This document shows, piece by piece, positions 43,028 through 53,537 of a stretch of DNA of 64,000 nucleotides; position 1 is the stretch's first letter; each line of letters begins with the position of its first letter. Under the pieces are notes generated by a model that was not told where the DNA came from, made no database searches, and saw nothing but the letters and a program-made list of their open reading frames with translations. This DNA is from Candidatus Eiseniibacteriota bacterium (GTDB lineage: Bacteria > Eisenbacteria > RBG-16-71-46 > CAIMUX01), in contig JACKCR010000002.1 of NCBI GenBank assembly GCA_020633975.1, positions 1-64,000 on the forward strand, read 5' to 3'. Both the position numbers and the translations under genes were made by a program.

Positions 43028-44515
43028 ATGCGTTCCAGTTGCCGCTACCCTTCGACTCCTCTTTGCGGGGGCCTCTATGGAGCCCTCGCTGTCGCTTTCT
43101 GCGCCTCAGCCGGCTGGGCTGCTCCGGACATCGGCTTCGGCTCCATCGAGGGGCTCGGGGTCGTGGCCCGGGAAGGCACCTACCCCGACGGTGCCAGTGC
43201 ACTCTCGATGATGACCACCGCGTGCAATGTCGGGGCGGAGAACATCTCCTGGCTCGCCCCGATGTCGGAGGATCACCCGGCCGTCGTCATGCAGCTCTAT
43301 CGGATGAGTGACGGCCGCTTCGAGCAGGTCGGAATCTCGGCTGCGCGCCACGAGTACTTTGCCCTCTCCAACTCCGAGTGTGGGACCTGCCAAGTCCAAT
43401 CGAACGGTACCTTCCTCGGCGCCGGCTGCTCCACGACCAGTGGAGTCGGGATCAACGCAGACCGGAACCTCCTCGGCCCGCGCGGCGAGATCGACCCGTA
43501 CTCTGGCGCCTGGACTTGCAGCGGTTCGCTCTTCGCGGGTGGCCAGTCCGACTGTGTCGCTCGTCCGCATGACGGGGATGGCCCGCTCGATCGGCGCCTC
43601 GTGGTGACGGATGCAGACTTGGACGTTCCCGGGGCCTCTTTCGTCTACGAAGCCTACTGGGTCACGGCAGGGGACGCGGACCGGCGCAACAGTGTTGGGT
43701 CGCGATCGGCGAACGTGATCCGAGTCGGATCGAACTTCATCGTCTCCGACGTGAACGACGAAGCCGTGGGTGCGGCACTCGAGCGCTGGGGCGGAACGCA
43801 GACGTGGGTCTCCCTTCCGGGAGACGGAGAACTGCTGCTCGCGTCCAAGAGCTGGGACCTCGGCGGTGGGCTCTACCAGTACGAGTACGCGCTCTTCAAC
43901 CTCGACAGCGCTCGCAAGGTCGGCGCCGTCCGCATCCCGGTCGGTTCGAGCACGGTTTCAGACATCGGGTTCCACGACCCGGATTCCGATCCTGCCACGG
44001 ACTGGGTCTCCGGGGTCTCTGGCGGTGAGATCTCCTGGTCGACGGACTCATTCGATGTCGATCCTGAAGCGCCGGCGCTCTCCTACGGGCTCCTCTACAA
44101 CTTCCGCTTCGTGAGCGATCAACCTCCCGCGGAGGGGACGGCCACGCTCGTAGCGTTCGAAGGTGGAGAGGACGAGGTCGCAGTTGCGGCCGTCGTTCCG
44201 GAAGGTTCGACTACGTCCGTGTCGGAGTTCGCGACGGAGTCGACGTTCGGGCTCACTTGCCGGCCGATGCCGATGCAGGCGAGCGGCGAGATCTCGTTCC
44301 GCCTGGAGAACTCTGCATCGGTTTCGCTCGCTGTGTTCGACGCTTCGGGGCGTTTGCTCCGCGCTCTACACGAGGGGACCGCTCCTGCTGGCGAGAACGT
44401 CGTCCGTTGGGATGGTACCGACGCTTCCGGCCGGTCCGTTGCGCCAGGCGTTTACTTCGTCCGGCTCAGGGGAGTTCAGGGAGAGGAAACGGCGCGGATC
44501 TCCGTCGTGCGCTGA
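43028..44515 (+). CDS. Secreted protein of unknown function with sorting module
   Basis: 495 residues from an ATG preceded by GAGGAGG. Signal peptide ends GWA-APD. The middle is a beta-rich domain with conserved-looking segments ENISWLAPMSEDHPAVVMQLYR, MSDGRFEQVGISAARHEYFA, GLYQYEYALFNLDSARKVGA and VSDIGFHDPDSDPATDWVS, and a cluster of Cys residues (SECGTCQ, GCSTTSG). This pattern recurs in secreted proteins of planctomycete- and FCB-like genomes, but I cannot name a function. The sorting module occupies about 405-495 (RPMPMQASGEISF, ASGRLLRAL, RWDGTDASGRSVAPGVYFVRL). Probably co-regulated with the PQQ-propeller gene upstream. Confidence 0.85.
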   Translation: MRSSCRYPSTPLCGGLYGALAVAFCASAGWAAPDIGFGSIEGLGVVAREGTYPDGASALSMMTTACNVGAENISWLAPMSEDHPAVVMQLYRMSDGRFEQVGISAARHEYFALSNSECGTCQVQSNGTFLGAGCSTTSGVGINADRNLLGPRGEIDPYSGAWTCSGSLFAGGQSDCVARPHDGDGPLDRRLVVTDADLDVPGASFVYEAYWVTAGDADRRNSVGSRSANVIRVGSNFIVSDVNDEAVGAALERWGGTQTWVSLPGDGELLLASKSWDLGGGLYQYEYALFNLDSARKVGAVRIPVGSSTVSDIGFHDPDSDPATDWVSGVSGGEISWSTDSFDVDPEAPALSYGLLYNFRFVSDQPPAEGTATLVAFEGGEDEVAVAAVVPEGSTTSVSEFATESTFGLTCRPMPMQASGEISFRLENSASVSLAVFDASGRLLRALHEGTAPAGENVVRWDGTDASGRSVAPGVYFVRLRGVQGEETARISVVR

Positions 44516-44655
44516 GTGACGGCGAGCCATTCCGTCGTCCAGTCGAGTCGTGAAGTGCCGCCGCTCGTCCGGTCGTCATCCAGAGAGATTGCGACGAAGG
44601 CAGCGGCGTCACCGACGGTTCGGATGAGGTGCGTGAGCTCCCGCGGATCGTTGGG

Positions 44656-45633
44656 CTATTGCAGCAGCTCCTGCGCACCCTTCACCGCAGTCATCCTGCC
44701 TTCCATGACCGCCTCCTCGATTTCGGGGAGGCGGGTCTTCACGTCGGCCCGGCCGTAGAAGCGGTCGAGCACCGACTCGGAGAGGAGCGACCGGAGCCAG
44801 CTTCGTCTCTGCTCTCGGCGCTTGCCTTCCCAGCGTCCGTTTCCCTCGAGGGTCGCGCGGTGCTCCTCGATCCGCTGCCAGAGGGTCTCGAGGCCGTCTC
44901 CCGTGTGGGCGCTCACGCAGAGCGCTTTCGGAGCCCAGCCATCGACCTCGCCGCGGGTGTAGCGCAGGACGGAGGAATACTCGCTCTGGGCGATCCGTGC
45001 GGCCGCGAGTTGGTCTCCATCCGACTTGTTCACGGCGACGATGTCGGCGAGTTCCAACACTCCGCGTTTGATCCCTTGCAGTTCGTCTCCGGCTCCGGGA
45101 AGCATGAGGACGAGGAAGAGATCGACCATGTCCGCGACCACGGTCTCGGACTGTCCAACGCCAACCGTCTCGACCAAGATGAGATCGAAGCCGGCGGCCT
45201 CGCAGAGCAGCATCGTCTCGCGGGTCCGGCGCGCCACGCCACCGAGGGATGCACCCGCCGGAGAGGGCCTGATGAACGCTTCCTCGCGTTGGGCGAGCCG
45301 GTTCATCCGGCTCTTGTCGCCGAGGATGCTGCCGCCCGAGACGGAGCTCGACGGATCGACGGCGAGAACGGCGACGCGTCGCCCTTCCTCCACCCGCTGT
45401 AGGCCGAACGCTTCGATGAATGTGCTCTTGCCGACGCCGGGAACTCCGGTGATGCCGATCCGGTGAGAGTTTCCCGTGCGCGGGAGCAGCGTCACGAGGA
45501 GCTCCTGGGCCGACTCGGCGTCCTCGGGCTTCCGACTCTCGATCAGCGTGATGGCGCGGGCGAGCGCGACGCGGTCTCCCTGGGAGACCGCGGCCGCGAG
45601 GGTCGCGATGTCGGGACGGCCTCGTCCGCTCAT
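44656..45633 (-). CDS. meaB: Methylmalonyl-CoA mutase-associated GTPase MeaB
   Basis: 325 residues. This G3E GTPase gates delivery of adenosylcobalamin to, and repair of, methylmalonyl-CoA mutase. Motifs: P-loop GITGVPGVGKSTFIE, AVLAVDPSSSVSGGSILGDK, VETVGVGQSETVV, NKSDGDQLAA. The C-terminal helical dimerisation region (EEHRATLEGNGRWEGKRREQ) is present. It begins 10 bases after the mutB stop, the last gene of mutA-mutB-meaB. The longer frame overlapping mutB is not needed. Confidence 0.95.
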   Translation of the reverse strand: MSGRGRPDIATLAAAVSQGDRVALARAITLIESRKPEDAESAQELLVTLLPRTGNSHRIGITGVPGVGKSTFIEAFGLQRVEEGRRVAVLAVDPSSSVSGGSILGDKSRMNRLAQREEAFIRPSPAGASLGGVARRTRETMLLCEAAGFDLILVETVGVGQSETVVADMVDLFLVLMLPGAGDELQGIKRGVLELADIVAVNKSDGDQLAAARIAQSEYSSVLRYTRGEVDGWAPKALCVSAHTGDGLETLWQRIEEHRATLEGNGRWEGKRREQRRSWLRSLLSESVLDRFYGRADVKTRLPEIEEAVMEGRMTAVKGAQELLQ

Positions 45634-45643
45634 ACCCGTCCGC

Positions 45644-47920
45644 TCATGGCCGCCCGATCTCGTCGAGTAGCGTACCAGCGGCCTCCGCGATGACAGTCCC
45701 GGGGCCGAAGATGGCGGCCGCACCTGCGTCCCTCAGCGCTGGGTAATCCTGGGGCGGAATGACTCCACCCACCACGACGAGGATGTCGCCGCGTCCCGCT
45801 GCCGCGAGCTCCTTCCGGAGTGCGGGAACGAGGGTCAGGTGTCCGGCTGCGAGCGAACTCACGCCAACGATGTGGACGTCGTTCTCCACGGCCTGCCGGG
45901 CCGTCTCTTCCGGCGTCTGGAAGAGCGAACCGATGTCGACGTCGAAGCCGAGGTCGGCGAACGCGGTGGCGATCACCTTCTGGCCGCGGTCGTGCCCATC
46001 CTGTCCCATCTTCGCGATGAGGATGCGGGGACGGCGTCCGTGCTCCTCTTCGAACTCAGCGACACGCTTCCTCACGGCCTTCACGGCTTCGTCCTGTTCA
46101 CCCATTTCGCGACTGTACACCCCCGATATGCTCCGGATCACCGCTTGGTGGCGACCGAACACGTTCTCCAGTGCGAGTGACATCTCGCCCACCGTCGCGC
46201 CCGCACGCGCGGCGTCGACGGAAAGGGCGAGCAGGTTGCCGTCTCCCCGGGCACCTGCTTCGAGCGCCTCGAGCGCGCGCGTCACCGACTCGTTGTCGCG
46301 GGTACGGCGGAGTTCTTCTAGCCGCGCCACCTGCTCCGCGCGGACTTTGGCGTTGTCGACCTTGAGGACGTCGATTTCCGGTTCCGACTTCGGCCGATAC
46401 CGGTTCACGCCCACGATGGTCTGCCGTCCGGAGTCGATCCGTGCCTGAGTCCGGGCCGCCGCTTCTTCGATCCGTTGCTTCGGGATCCCGGCCTCGATCG
46501 CCTTGGTCATGCCGCCGAGCTCTTCGATCTCCCGAAGATGGACGCGCGCGCGCTCGGCGAGCTGTTGGGTGAGAGACTCGACGTAGTAGCTCCCACCCCA
46601 GGGATCGGCCGGCCGGCAGGTGCCCGACTCCTGCTGGAGGAGGATCTGCGTGTTTCGCGCGATCCGGGCGGAGAAGTCGCTCGGCAGTGCAAGTGCCTCG
46701 TCGAACGAGTTCGTATGGAGGGACTGCGTGTGGCCCTGAGTCGCGGCCATCGCCTCCACGCAAGTACGGACGACGTTGTTGTAGACGTCTTGGGCCGTGA
46801 GGGACCAACCCGAGGTTTGGCAGTGCGTCCGGAGCATCGACGACTTCGGGTTCTTCGGCCCGAAGGGGGCGATCAGCTCCGCCCAGAGGAGCCGGGCGGC
46901 CCTTAGCTTTGCGACCTCCATGAAGAAGTTCATCCCGATGGCGAAGAAGAAGGAGAGACGCGGGGCGAAGTCATCGACCCCGAGTCCCGCGCGGGTCCCT
47001 GTCTTCACGTACTCGACACCGTCGGCGAGCGTGTAGGCGAGTTCGATGTCCGCGGTCGCTCCCGCCTCCTGCATGTGGTAGCCGGAGATCGAGATCGAGT
47101 TGAACCGCGGCATCTTCTCCGAGGTGTAGCGGAAGATGTCGGCGACGATCCGCATCGAGGGGCTCGGAGGGTAGATGTAGGTGTTCCGAACCATGAACTC
47201 CTTGAGGATGTCGTTCTGGATCGTCCCCGTGAGCTTCTCGGGCGAAACTCCCTGTTCCTCGGCCGCGATGATGTAGAGCGCCATGATCGGAAGGACGGCG
47301 CCGTTCATCGTCATGGAGACGCTCATCTCACCGAGTGGGATGCCTTCGAAGAGGCGGCGCATGTCGAGGATCGAATCGATCGCGACGCCCGCCATTCCTA
47401 CGTCGCCGACGACACGTGGGTGGTCCGAGTCGTATCCGCGGTGTGTGGCGAGGTCGAACGCGATGGAGAGCCCCTTCTGACCCATCGCGAGGTTGCGGCG
47501 GTAGAAGGCGTTCGACTCTTCCGCGGTGGAGAAGCCAGCGTACTGACGGATCGTCCACGGCCTGCGAACGTACATGGTCGTGTACGGACCGCGCAGGTAG
47601 GGCGCGAAGCCTGGCATCGTTCCGAGGTGCCCGAGAGCCGTGAGATCGTCTGGACGGTAGAGACTGCGGACGTCGATGCCCTCGGGAGTCTCCCAGATGG
47701 ACGTCGTCGATGGCGACGTGACCTCGGAGGAACGAGCCGATTGGGAAAGCGAGCGTCCGGTGCCCGGTCCCGCGAGTGCGCTACCGGTGGCAGTGAGTTC
47801 GGCACCGGTTGCCGTGAGCTCTGAGCGCGTCGTGGATCCGTTGCCATCTAGAGGGGGAGAGGGCTGTCCGTCGCTCGACGCGTGCAGCGGGATGTCCGAG
47901 AAGTTCGGGATCGGGATCAT
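45644..47920 (-). CDS. mutB: Methylmalonyl-CoA mutase, large (catalytic) subunit
   Basis: 758 residues; converts (R)-methylmalonyl-CoA and succinyl-CoA. The catalytic barrel has [75 protein letters not shown] and [15 protein letters not shown]. The B12-binding domain has [18 protein letters not shown], with the lower-ligand His near residue 640. An N-terminal stretch (about 20-70) is low complexity and contains ELTATG twice; the family normally has a short functional tail here. Its ATG overlaps the mutA stop (ATGA). Confidence 0.96.
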   Translation of the reverse strand: MIPIPNFSDIPLHASSDGQPSPPLDGNGSTTRSELTATGAELTATGSALAGPGTGRSLSQSARSSEVTSPSTTSIWETPEGIDVRSLYRPDDLTALGHLGTMPGFAPYLRGPYTTMYVRRPWTIRQYAGFSTAEESNAFYRRNLAMGQKGLSIAFDLATHRGYDSDHPRVVGDVGMAGVAIDSILDMRRLFEGIPLGEMSVSMTMNGAVLPIMALYIIAAEEQGVSPEKLTGTIQNDILKEFMVRNTYIYPPSPSMRIVADIFRYTSEKMPRFNSISISGYHMQEAGATADIELAYTLADGVEYVKTGTRAGLGVDDFAPRLSFFFAIGMNFFMEVAKLRAARLLWAELIAPFGPKNPKSSMLRTHCQTSGWSLTAQDVYNNVVRTCVEAMAATQGHTQSLHTNSFDEALALPSDFSARIARNTQILLQQESGTCRPADPWGGSYYVESLTQQLAERARVHLREIEELGGMTKAIEAGIPKQRIEEAAARTQARIDSGRQTIVGVNRYRPKSEPEIDVLKVDNAKVRAEQVARLEELRRTRDNESVTRALEALEAGARGDGNLLALSVDAARAGATVGEMSLALENVFGRHQAVIRSISGVYSREMGEQDEAVKAVRKRVAEFEEEHGRRPRILIAKMGQDGHDRGQKVIATAFADLGFDVDIGSLFQTPEETARQAVENDVHIVGVSSLAAGHLTLVPALRKELAAAGRGDILVVVGGVIPPQDYPALRDAGAAAIFGPGTVIAEAAGTLLDEIGRP
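47780..47823 (-). repeat. In-frame 21-nt duplication in the mutB N-terminus
   Basis: Two 21-base copies encode ELTATGA and ELTATGS in the low-complexity leader of MutB. They are diverged at synonymous sites. Confidence 0.6.
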
Positions 47921-50025
47921 GGCCGGACCTCCCGTACGGCGTGAGTCAGAGCCTTCTCCAAGCTACTCGGGAGGTCCGAGCCGAGATGGATCCAGTCGTC
48001 CGTCATCTCGTCCGACGGCACTTTCTGTACCGGACTTCCAGCGCGAACGATCCAGTTGGCGCCCGCGTCTCGTAGGGCTTGAATGACCTCGCTTCCCATG
48101 GTGGCGTAGTCCTCGTCCGTTCCGCAGAGGCAGACGACAGCGCAGCCACTGGCTCGGAACTCGCTCGCGAGGATGTTTGCAGCTTCTCGAGGTTCATGGG
48201 TGCCCGTTCCTTCGCTGCCCACCGTTGGGAGCCCGCCCGCTGCAAAGGCACCGCGGGCGAAGGTGGCCCGGGCACCATGCATCGCGACCGTACCGAGATT
48301 CGCGAGGAAGACTCGAGGCCCGTCATCATCCTTCGACGAAGCAGCGCGGATCTGAGACGCGGTCTCTGCCCTCAGACGGAGTTGCTCGAACGGATCGCCG
48401 TCGTGGACCACGGGGAAGGAGGCGATCTCGCCGGAGCGGCCGATCGGCCACGCCTCGATCACTTCTTCCAACGTGGTCGCTTCGCCGGCGAGGACGATCG
48501 CTTCTTCGAGTGCTTGGTTCGGTGCCGGAGGCAGGGTGACACGAATTCCCGCGCGGGCGCTTCGTGCCACGCGCTTCCTCTCCGCGAAGGCTCGTGACGC
48601 CTCTTTCTCGAGTTCGTGCTCGGCCCGAGGACGGGACTCGGACAGGTTCGCATACTCGCTCACACCCGTGACCGGCCGCCGTCTCGTCTTGAGCTCCGCT
48701 TCCTTTCGTGACCAGGTGTCGGAGACTCGGGAGCGGAACCGTCCAGAGAGTAGCTCGGCCTCCATCCCTTCACCTTCGAGCTCCTGGAACAGCGACCATG
48801 CTGTTTCGGCCAGCTCTCGAGTCAAAGACTCGACGTAGGTAGAGCCACCTGCGGGATCGACGACATGGGAGAGCTGGCTTTCCTCGAGGAGGATCGTGCC
48901 GGTGTTTCGCGCGATCCGCCGAGCGAGCGGATCGTTCACGGCCAGACGAGACGTCCAGGGTTGCGGTGTGTGGAGGTCCGCACCAGCCGTGATGGCCGCG
49001 AAGGTCGCGAGCGTCGTCCGGAGGAGATTCACCCACGGATCGAAGACGGTGAGCATCCGGTCCGAGTCGACGGTGTGGATGCGCGGTCCGACGGCGCCCG
49101 GATAGCCGGACGCGTCGAGCACTCGGGACCAGCAGTACCGGAACGCGCGGAGCTTCGCGATCTCGAGGAACTGGTCCGGGCCGAGAGCGAAACGGAAGTA
49201 GAGCTGGCTCGCGGCGTCGTCGAGATCGAAACCCGCGCGCGTGAGCCACCTGAGGTAGGAAACGCCGGTTGCGAGTGCCGCCGCCAGCTCCTCTGCCGCC
49301 GACGCGCCCGCGTTGTGATAGGGCAGCGTGGAGACGGCGAGTGCGGTAGAACGCGGGAACTGCTCCTGGAGACGTTGTGCGAGAGCGACGGTATCGCGCT
49401 CGGTCCGGTCGAGATCGAAGAGACCCGTGCGCGCGAGTCGGGCGAGGGGGTCGAGTCCGAAGTGGATCCGAACGTCGGGCGGCGCCGGATGCCTCCGCAG
49501 AATCCACGCGATCCAGTACGCCGCAACTGCGTGGGCGGGAAGGGTCGGGCGGATGATGAGTTCCACCTCCGCGGGGTCGACCGCTTCGAGGGCCGTGTCG
49601 AGTTCGTCGAGATCGACGAACCCCGTTCGTTGGAACCACAGCGCCCGGACGCCACCTTCCAGTTCGTCTCGCGCGCGGGTCGCGATCTCTTCGGGCGCGA
49701 GACCGTCGATCAGGGTGCAGATTCGGGTCGCACCGCTGGTGCTGCCTTCCTCGCCACCGCCGCGCAGATGAGGTGCGTGTCCCGGGAGCGAGTCCGTCGG
49801 CCAGAGGACCGGAGCCTTGTTCTGGCCCGTGGTTTCGTCTGCCTCGGCTGCGGGAGACGTGGACTTCGTTTCGGGAGCGGGCGTCTCGTAGACGGGGAGA
49901 ATCCGGATCCCCTCCACGGTCTTGGTCACGAGCTTTGCATCGAAGTCCGCGCCCTTCAGCTCCTCCGTCGCCTTCGCCTTCCAGGCGTCCCACGACGTCT
50001 TCGGGAACTCGCTCTCTTTGCTCAC
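47917..50025 (-). CDS. mutA: Methylmalonyl-CoA mutase, small subunit
   Basis: 702 residues from a GTG preceded by GAGG; the mature start [20 protein letters not shown] matches small subunits. It pairs with MutB and does not bind B12: the position of the DxHxxG motif reads [19 protein letters not shown]. Barrel features: [20 protein letters not shown]-like helix, [20 protein letters not shown] and [19 protein letters not shown] low-complexity linker (about 52-95) precedes the barrel. First gene of mutA-mutB-meaB, divergent from uvrB. Confidence 0.94.
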   Translation of the reverse strand: MSKESEFPKTSWDAWKAKATEELKGADFDAKLVTKTVEGIRILPVYETPAPETKSTSPAAEADETTGQNKAPVLWPTDSLPGHAPHLRGGGEEGSTSGATRICTLIDGLAPEEIATRARDELEGGVRALWFQRTGFVDLDELDTALEAVDPAEVELIIRPTLPAHAVAAYWIAWILRRHPAPPDVRIHFGLDPLARLARTGLFDLDRTERDTVALAQRLQEQFPRSTALAVSTLPYHNAGASAAEELAAALATGVSYLRWLTRAGFDLDDAASQLYFRFALGPDQFLEIAKLRAFRYCWSRVLDASGYPGAVGPRIHTVDSDRMLTVFDPWVNLLRTTLATFAAITAGADLHTPQPWTSRLAVNDPLARRIARNTGTILLEESQLSHVVDPAGGSTYVESLTRELAETAWSLFQELEGEGMEAELLSGRFRSRVSDTWSRKEAELKTRRRPVTGVSEYANLSESRPRAEHELEKEASRAFAERKRVARSARAGIRVTLPPAPNQALEEAIVLAGEATTLEEVIEAWPIGRSGEIASFPVVHDGDPFEQLRLRAETASQIRAASSKDDDGPRVFLANLGTVAMHGARATFARGAFAAGGLPTVGSEGTGTHEPREAANILASEFRASGCAVVCLCGTDEDYATMGSEVIQALRDAGANWIVRAGSPVQKVPSDEMTDDWIHLGSDLPSSLEKALTHAVREVRP

Positions 50026-50206
50026 GGAAACCTCCACTCCCTCGAACTCACCCCAGGGACAGTAGGCAATGGCGACCGGAGCGCGCAAGCCACGCATCGT
50101 AGTGACTTTCCGAGATCGGGGATGCGTAACTCCATGCTACCCAAAACCCTGGGGCGACAGGAGTGCCCAGTTCGCAGGCGTCTCGTTCCCGTGCTACCCT
50201 CCGCGG

Positions 50207-52183
50207 ATGGACTTCCAGCTCGTATCCAAGTTCGAACCGCGAGGGGACCAACCGCAGGCGATCCGTGAACTCGTCGAAGGGATTCGCCGTGGGGACAAGG
50301 CTCAAGTTCTCCTCGGCGTCACCGGCTCGGGGAAGACGTTCACCTTGGCGAACGTCATCCAGCAACTCCGCCGGCCGACCATCATCCTCTCCCACAACAA
50401 GACACTCGCGGCCCAGCTCTACGGGGAGTTCAAGCAGTTCTTCCCGAACAACGGTGTGGGCTACTTCATCTCCTACTACGACTACTACCAGCCCGAGGCG
50501 TACATCGCGCACACGGACACGTATATCGAGAAAGACGCGTCGATCAACGACAACATCGACCGCCTCCGCCACGAGGCGACGTCCCTCCTCCTCGAGCGAA
50601 AGGATGTCGTGATCGTTGCCTCTGTCTCGTGCATCTACGGACTCGGTTCGCCGGAGGACATCCGTCGTCAAACTCTCTCCGTCGAAGTGGGGCAGACGAT
50701 CACGCGTGAGGAGATCCTGGAGACGCTCGTCTCCATCCAGTACGAGCGGAACGACTACGAGTTCAAGCGTGGCGTCTTCCGCGTCCGAGGCGACATCGTC
50801 GACGTCTTCCCGTCCCACTCCGAGCGTGGCTACCGGATCGAGCTGTTCGGCGACGAGATCGAGAAGATCAAGGTGTTCGATCCGGTGACTGGTGAGGTGC
50901 GGCACGAGCAGGAAGGCCTGGTCGCGTTCCCGACCACACACTTCTCGACCCCGCGGGAGCGTGTCATGGTCGCGGTCGAGCGGATCCGCGAAGAGCTCAC
51001 CGGGCGACTCAAGGAGCTCAAGGACGAAGGGAAGCTACTGGAGGCACAGCGGCTCCAGATGCGAACGCGCTACGACCTCGAGATGCTGCAAGAGGTCGGC
51101 TTCTGCCCCGGGATCGAAAACTACTCGCGGCACCTGGCCGGACGAAAGGCGGGGGACCGACCGAGCTGCCTTCTCGACTACTTCCCGGAGGACTACCTCT
51201 TCATCGTCGACGAGAGCCACGTCACCGTTCCTCAGGTCGGCGCGATGTACGCGGGCGACCGCGCGCGCAAGATGTCGCTCGTCGAGCACGGCTTCCGGCT
51301 CCCGTCCGCGCTCGACAACCGTCCGCTCGCCTTCGACGAGTGGGAGTCGATGACCGGGCAGGTCATCTTCGTCTCGGCAACTCCTGCGGACTATGAACTC
51401 AACAAGGCCGAGGGCGTGGTGGTCGAGCAGGTCATCCGTCCTACCGGGCTCATCGATCCGGAAGTCTCGGTTCGTCCGACGAAGAATCAGATCGACGACC
51501 TCCTGAACGAGATCCGGCAGCGAGTCCAACGCCGGGAGCGGACCCTCGTCACGACGCTGACCAAGCGGATGGCCGAAGACCTCACGGACTACCTGGCCGA
51601 AGCCGGGATCAAGGTCCGGTACATCCACTCGGACCTCGATGCGATCGAGCGGATGGAGAACATCCGCGCGCTGAGGCTTGGACAGGTCGACGTGCTCGTG
51701 GGGATCAACCTGCTTCGTGAAGGACTCGATCTTCCCGAAGTGTCGCTCGTCGCCATTCTCGACGCGGACAAGGAAGGCTACCTCCGGAGCGAGCGCAGCC
51801 TCATCCAGACGGCGGGGCGTGCCGCGCGGAACGCGATGGGGCTGGTCGTCCTCTACGCGGACAAGATGACCGGCTCGATGGACCGCGCCATCCAGGAGAT
51901 GAATCGGCGCCGGGAGAAGCAGGTCGCGTTCAACGAAGAGCACGGCATCGTCCCCAAGACGGTGACCAAGACGATCGAGGAGATCCTCGAAGCTACGAGC
52001 GTCGCGGATGCTGCCGAGAAAGGCGCGGCGAAGGAGGAGGTGCCGGCTCACCCCGAGCATCTCTCCACGGACGACTACGTCGACCTCCTCATCGCGGAGA
52101 TGAAGAAGGCGTCGGAAGATCTCGAGTTCGAGCGCGCGGCTTCGTTGCGTGACCGGATCCTCGAGCTCAAGGGGGAGATATGA
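50207..52183 (+). CDS. uvrB: Excinuclease ABC subunit B
   Basis: 658 residues, normal length. DNA-damage-loading helicase of nucleotide excision repair. Seen: [18 protein letters not shown] start, Walker [15 protein letters not shown], the beta-hairpin [29 protein letters not shown] (Walker B), [10 protein letters not shown], helicase motifs [19 protein letters not shown] and [12 protein letters not shown], and the C-terminal UVR motif ([20 protein letters not shown]). The longer frame from 50069 is not conserved. The stop overlaps nadC by 4 bases. No SOS box is recognisable upstream. Confidence 0.97.
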   Translation: MDFQLVSKFEPRGDQPQAIRELVEGIRRGDKAQVLLGVTGSGKTFTLANVIQQLRRPTIILSHNKTLAAQLYGEFKQFFPNNGVGYFISYYDYYQPEAYIAHTDTYIEKDASINDNIDRLRHEATSLLLERKDVVIVASVSCIYGLGSPEDIRRQTLSVEVGQTITREEILETLVSIQYERNDYEFKRGVFRVRGDIVDVFPSHSERGYRIELFGDEIEKIKVFDPVTGEVRHEQEGLVAFPTTHFSTPRERVMVAVERIREELTGRLKELKDEGKLLEAQRLQMRTRYDLEMLQEVGFCPGIENYSRHLAGRKAGDRPSCLLDYFPEDYLFIVDESHVTVPQVGAMYAGDRARKMSLVEHGFRLPSALDNRPLAFDEWESMTGQVIFVSATPADYELNKAEGVVVEQVIRPTGLIDPEVSVRPTKNQIDDLLNEIRQRVQRRERTLVTTLTKRMAEDLTDYLAEAGIKVRYIHSDLDAIERMENIRALRLGQVDVLVGINLLREGLDLPEVSLVAILDADKEGYLRSERSLIQTAGRAARNAMGLVVLYADKMTGSMDRAIQEMNRRREKQVAFNEEHGIVPKTVTKTIEEILEATSVADAAEKGAAKEEVPAHPEHLSTDDYVDLLIAEMKKASEDLEFERAASLRDRILELKGEI

Positions 52184-53094
52184 AGGGGCCGAGGCGCCCA
52201 GGGCTGCACCAGAGCCCGGCGCACGAAGGACACAAGTCGGACGAGATGGTCGCGTCCCTGGTACGTCTTGCGATCTGGGAAGACATCGGCCCAGGCGATG
52301 CAACGTCGCTCACGGTCGTTCCCGAAGACGCCCACGCGACGGCGGAGCTTCTGGCCAAGGAAGGCGGCGTTCTTTCCGGGCTCCGTGCGGCCATGGCCGC
52401 GATCGACGCAGTCGACCCCAGCGTGCGTGTCCGTCTCATCAAGGAAGACGGAGACGTGTTCGCTGCTGGCGAGTTCCTCCTCCTCATGGAAGGCAACGCC
52501 CGCTCACTTCTCACCGTCGAGCGTGTTCTGGTCAACTTCCTCCAGCGACTCTCCGGCGTGGCGACGATGGCGCGCCGGTTCGTGCAGAAGGTGGAGGGCA
52601 CCGGCGTTGCGGTCGTCGATACTAGAAAGACCACGCCCGGGTTCCGCTTCCTCCAGAAGGAGGCTGTAGTCCACGGAGGGGGCGCGAACCACCGGATGGG
52701 TCTCTACGACGCCTACATGATCAAGGACAACCACATCATCGCGGCGGGTGGCATCACGGCTGCCGTCGACCGTGCGCGGAGCGGGCCGGATCTCTTCATG
52801 ATCGTCGAGGTTCGGACGCCAGAAGAGGTGCGCGAGGCCGCCGCACTCGAGGTCGACCAGCTCCTCCTCGACAACATGTCGCCCGAGGAGATCCGCTCGT
52901 CGATCGACGTGATCCGAAAGATCGAAGCAGAACGGGACCTCCATCGCGCCTGGATCGAAGTGTCCGGAGGGATCACGCTCGACACCATCCGTTCGAAGGC
53001 GGTGCCGGGAGTCGACATCATCTCGATCGGCGCACTCACGCACTCCGCGCCCTCGGTCGACCTGTCCCTGGACTTCCGGTTGGCCAAGTCCTGA
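52180..53094 (+). CDS. nadC: Nicotinate-nucleotide pyrophosphorylase (quinolinate phosphoribosyltransferase)
   Basis: 304 residues. Makes nicotinate mononucleotide from quinolinate and PRPP in de novo NAD synthesis. Family marks: [108 protein letters not shown] and [19 protein letters not shown]. It starts within the uvrB stop (ATGA) and ends one base into nrdR, so it belongs to a tight operon. nadA and nadB are not in the window. Confidence 0.97.
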   Translation: MKGPRRPGLHQSPAHEGHKSDEMVASLVRLAIWEDIGPGDATSLTVVPEDAHATAELLAKEGGVLSGLRAAMAAIDAVDPSVRVRLIKEDGDVFAAGEFLLLMEGNARSLLTVERVLVNFLQRLSGVATMARRFVQKVEGTGVAVVDTRKTTPGFRFLQKEAVVHGGGANHRMGLYDAYMIKDNHIIAAGGITAAVDRARSGPDLFMIVEVRTPEEVREAAALEVDQLLLDNMSPEEIRSSIDVIRKIEAERDLHRAWIEVSGGITLDTIRSKAVPGVDIISIGALTHSAPSVDLSLDFRLAKS

Positions 53095-53537
53095 TGCGCT
53101 GTCCCGAATGTCAGCACGAGGAGGACAAGGTCCTCGAGACCCGCGTCGTCCGTGATGGCGCGGCGATCCGGCGGCGTCGGCAGTGCGCGGCTTGCGGCCA
53201 TCGGTTCACTACGTACGAGTACGTCGAGGCGACCTCGTTCGAGGTCGAGAAGAAGGACGGCAGGCGCGAGCCCTACCAGAGGGAGAAGCTCCTCACCGGC
53301 GTGATGCGGGCGTGCGAGAAGCGGCCGATCTCTCGAGCGACCATCGAGGAGGTGGCCGACGAGATCGAACGGGAACTCTTCCGCTCCGGAACGGTGAAAG
53401 CCGTCGACCTGGGAAGGCGAGTGATGGAACGGCTGCGTGAACTCGATCCCGTCGCCTATGTCCGTTTCGCCTCGGTCTACCTCAACTTCAGCGACATCCA
53501 GCAGTTCCTCGACACGATCCAGGAGATGCCCGAGTGA
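53094..53537 (+). CDS. nrdR: Transcriptional repressor NrdR
   Basis: 147 residues. Zinc ribbon [19 protein letters not shown]...RRRRQCAACGHRFTTYE, then an ATP-cone domain (REPYQREKLLTGVMRACEKR, VDLGRRVMERLRELDPVAYV, FASVYLNFSDI). It represses ribonucleotide reductase genes according to ATP/dATP. It overlaps nadC by one base and ftsY by four. Its usual neighbours (glyA, ribD) are not here. Confidence 0.97.
   Translation: MRCPECQHEEDKVLETRVVRDGAAIRRRRQCAACGHRFTTYEYVEATSFEVEKKDGRREPYQREKLLTGVMRACEKRPISRATIEEVADEIERELFRSGTVKAVDLGRRVMERLRELDPVAYVRFASVYLNFSDIQQFLDTIQEMPE

Noticed and set aside
48865-50268. 467-residue frame antisense to mutA
   Set aside because: Mirror of a well-conserved gene; no motifs of its own.
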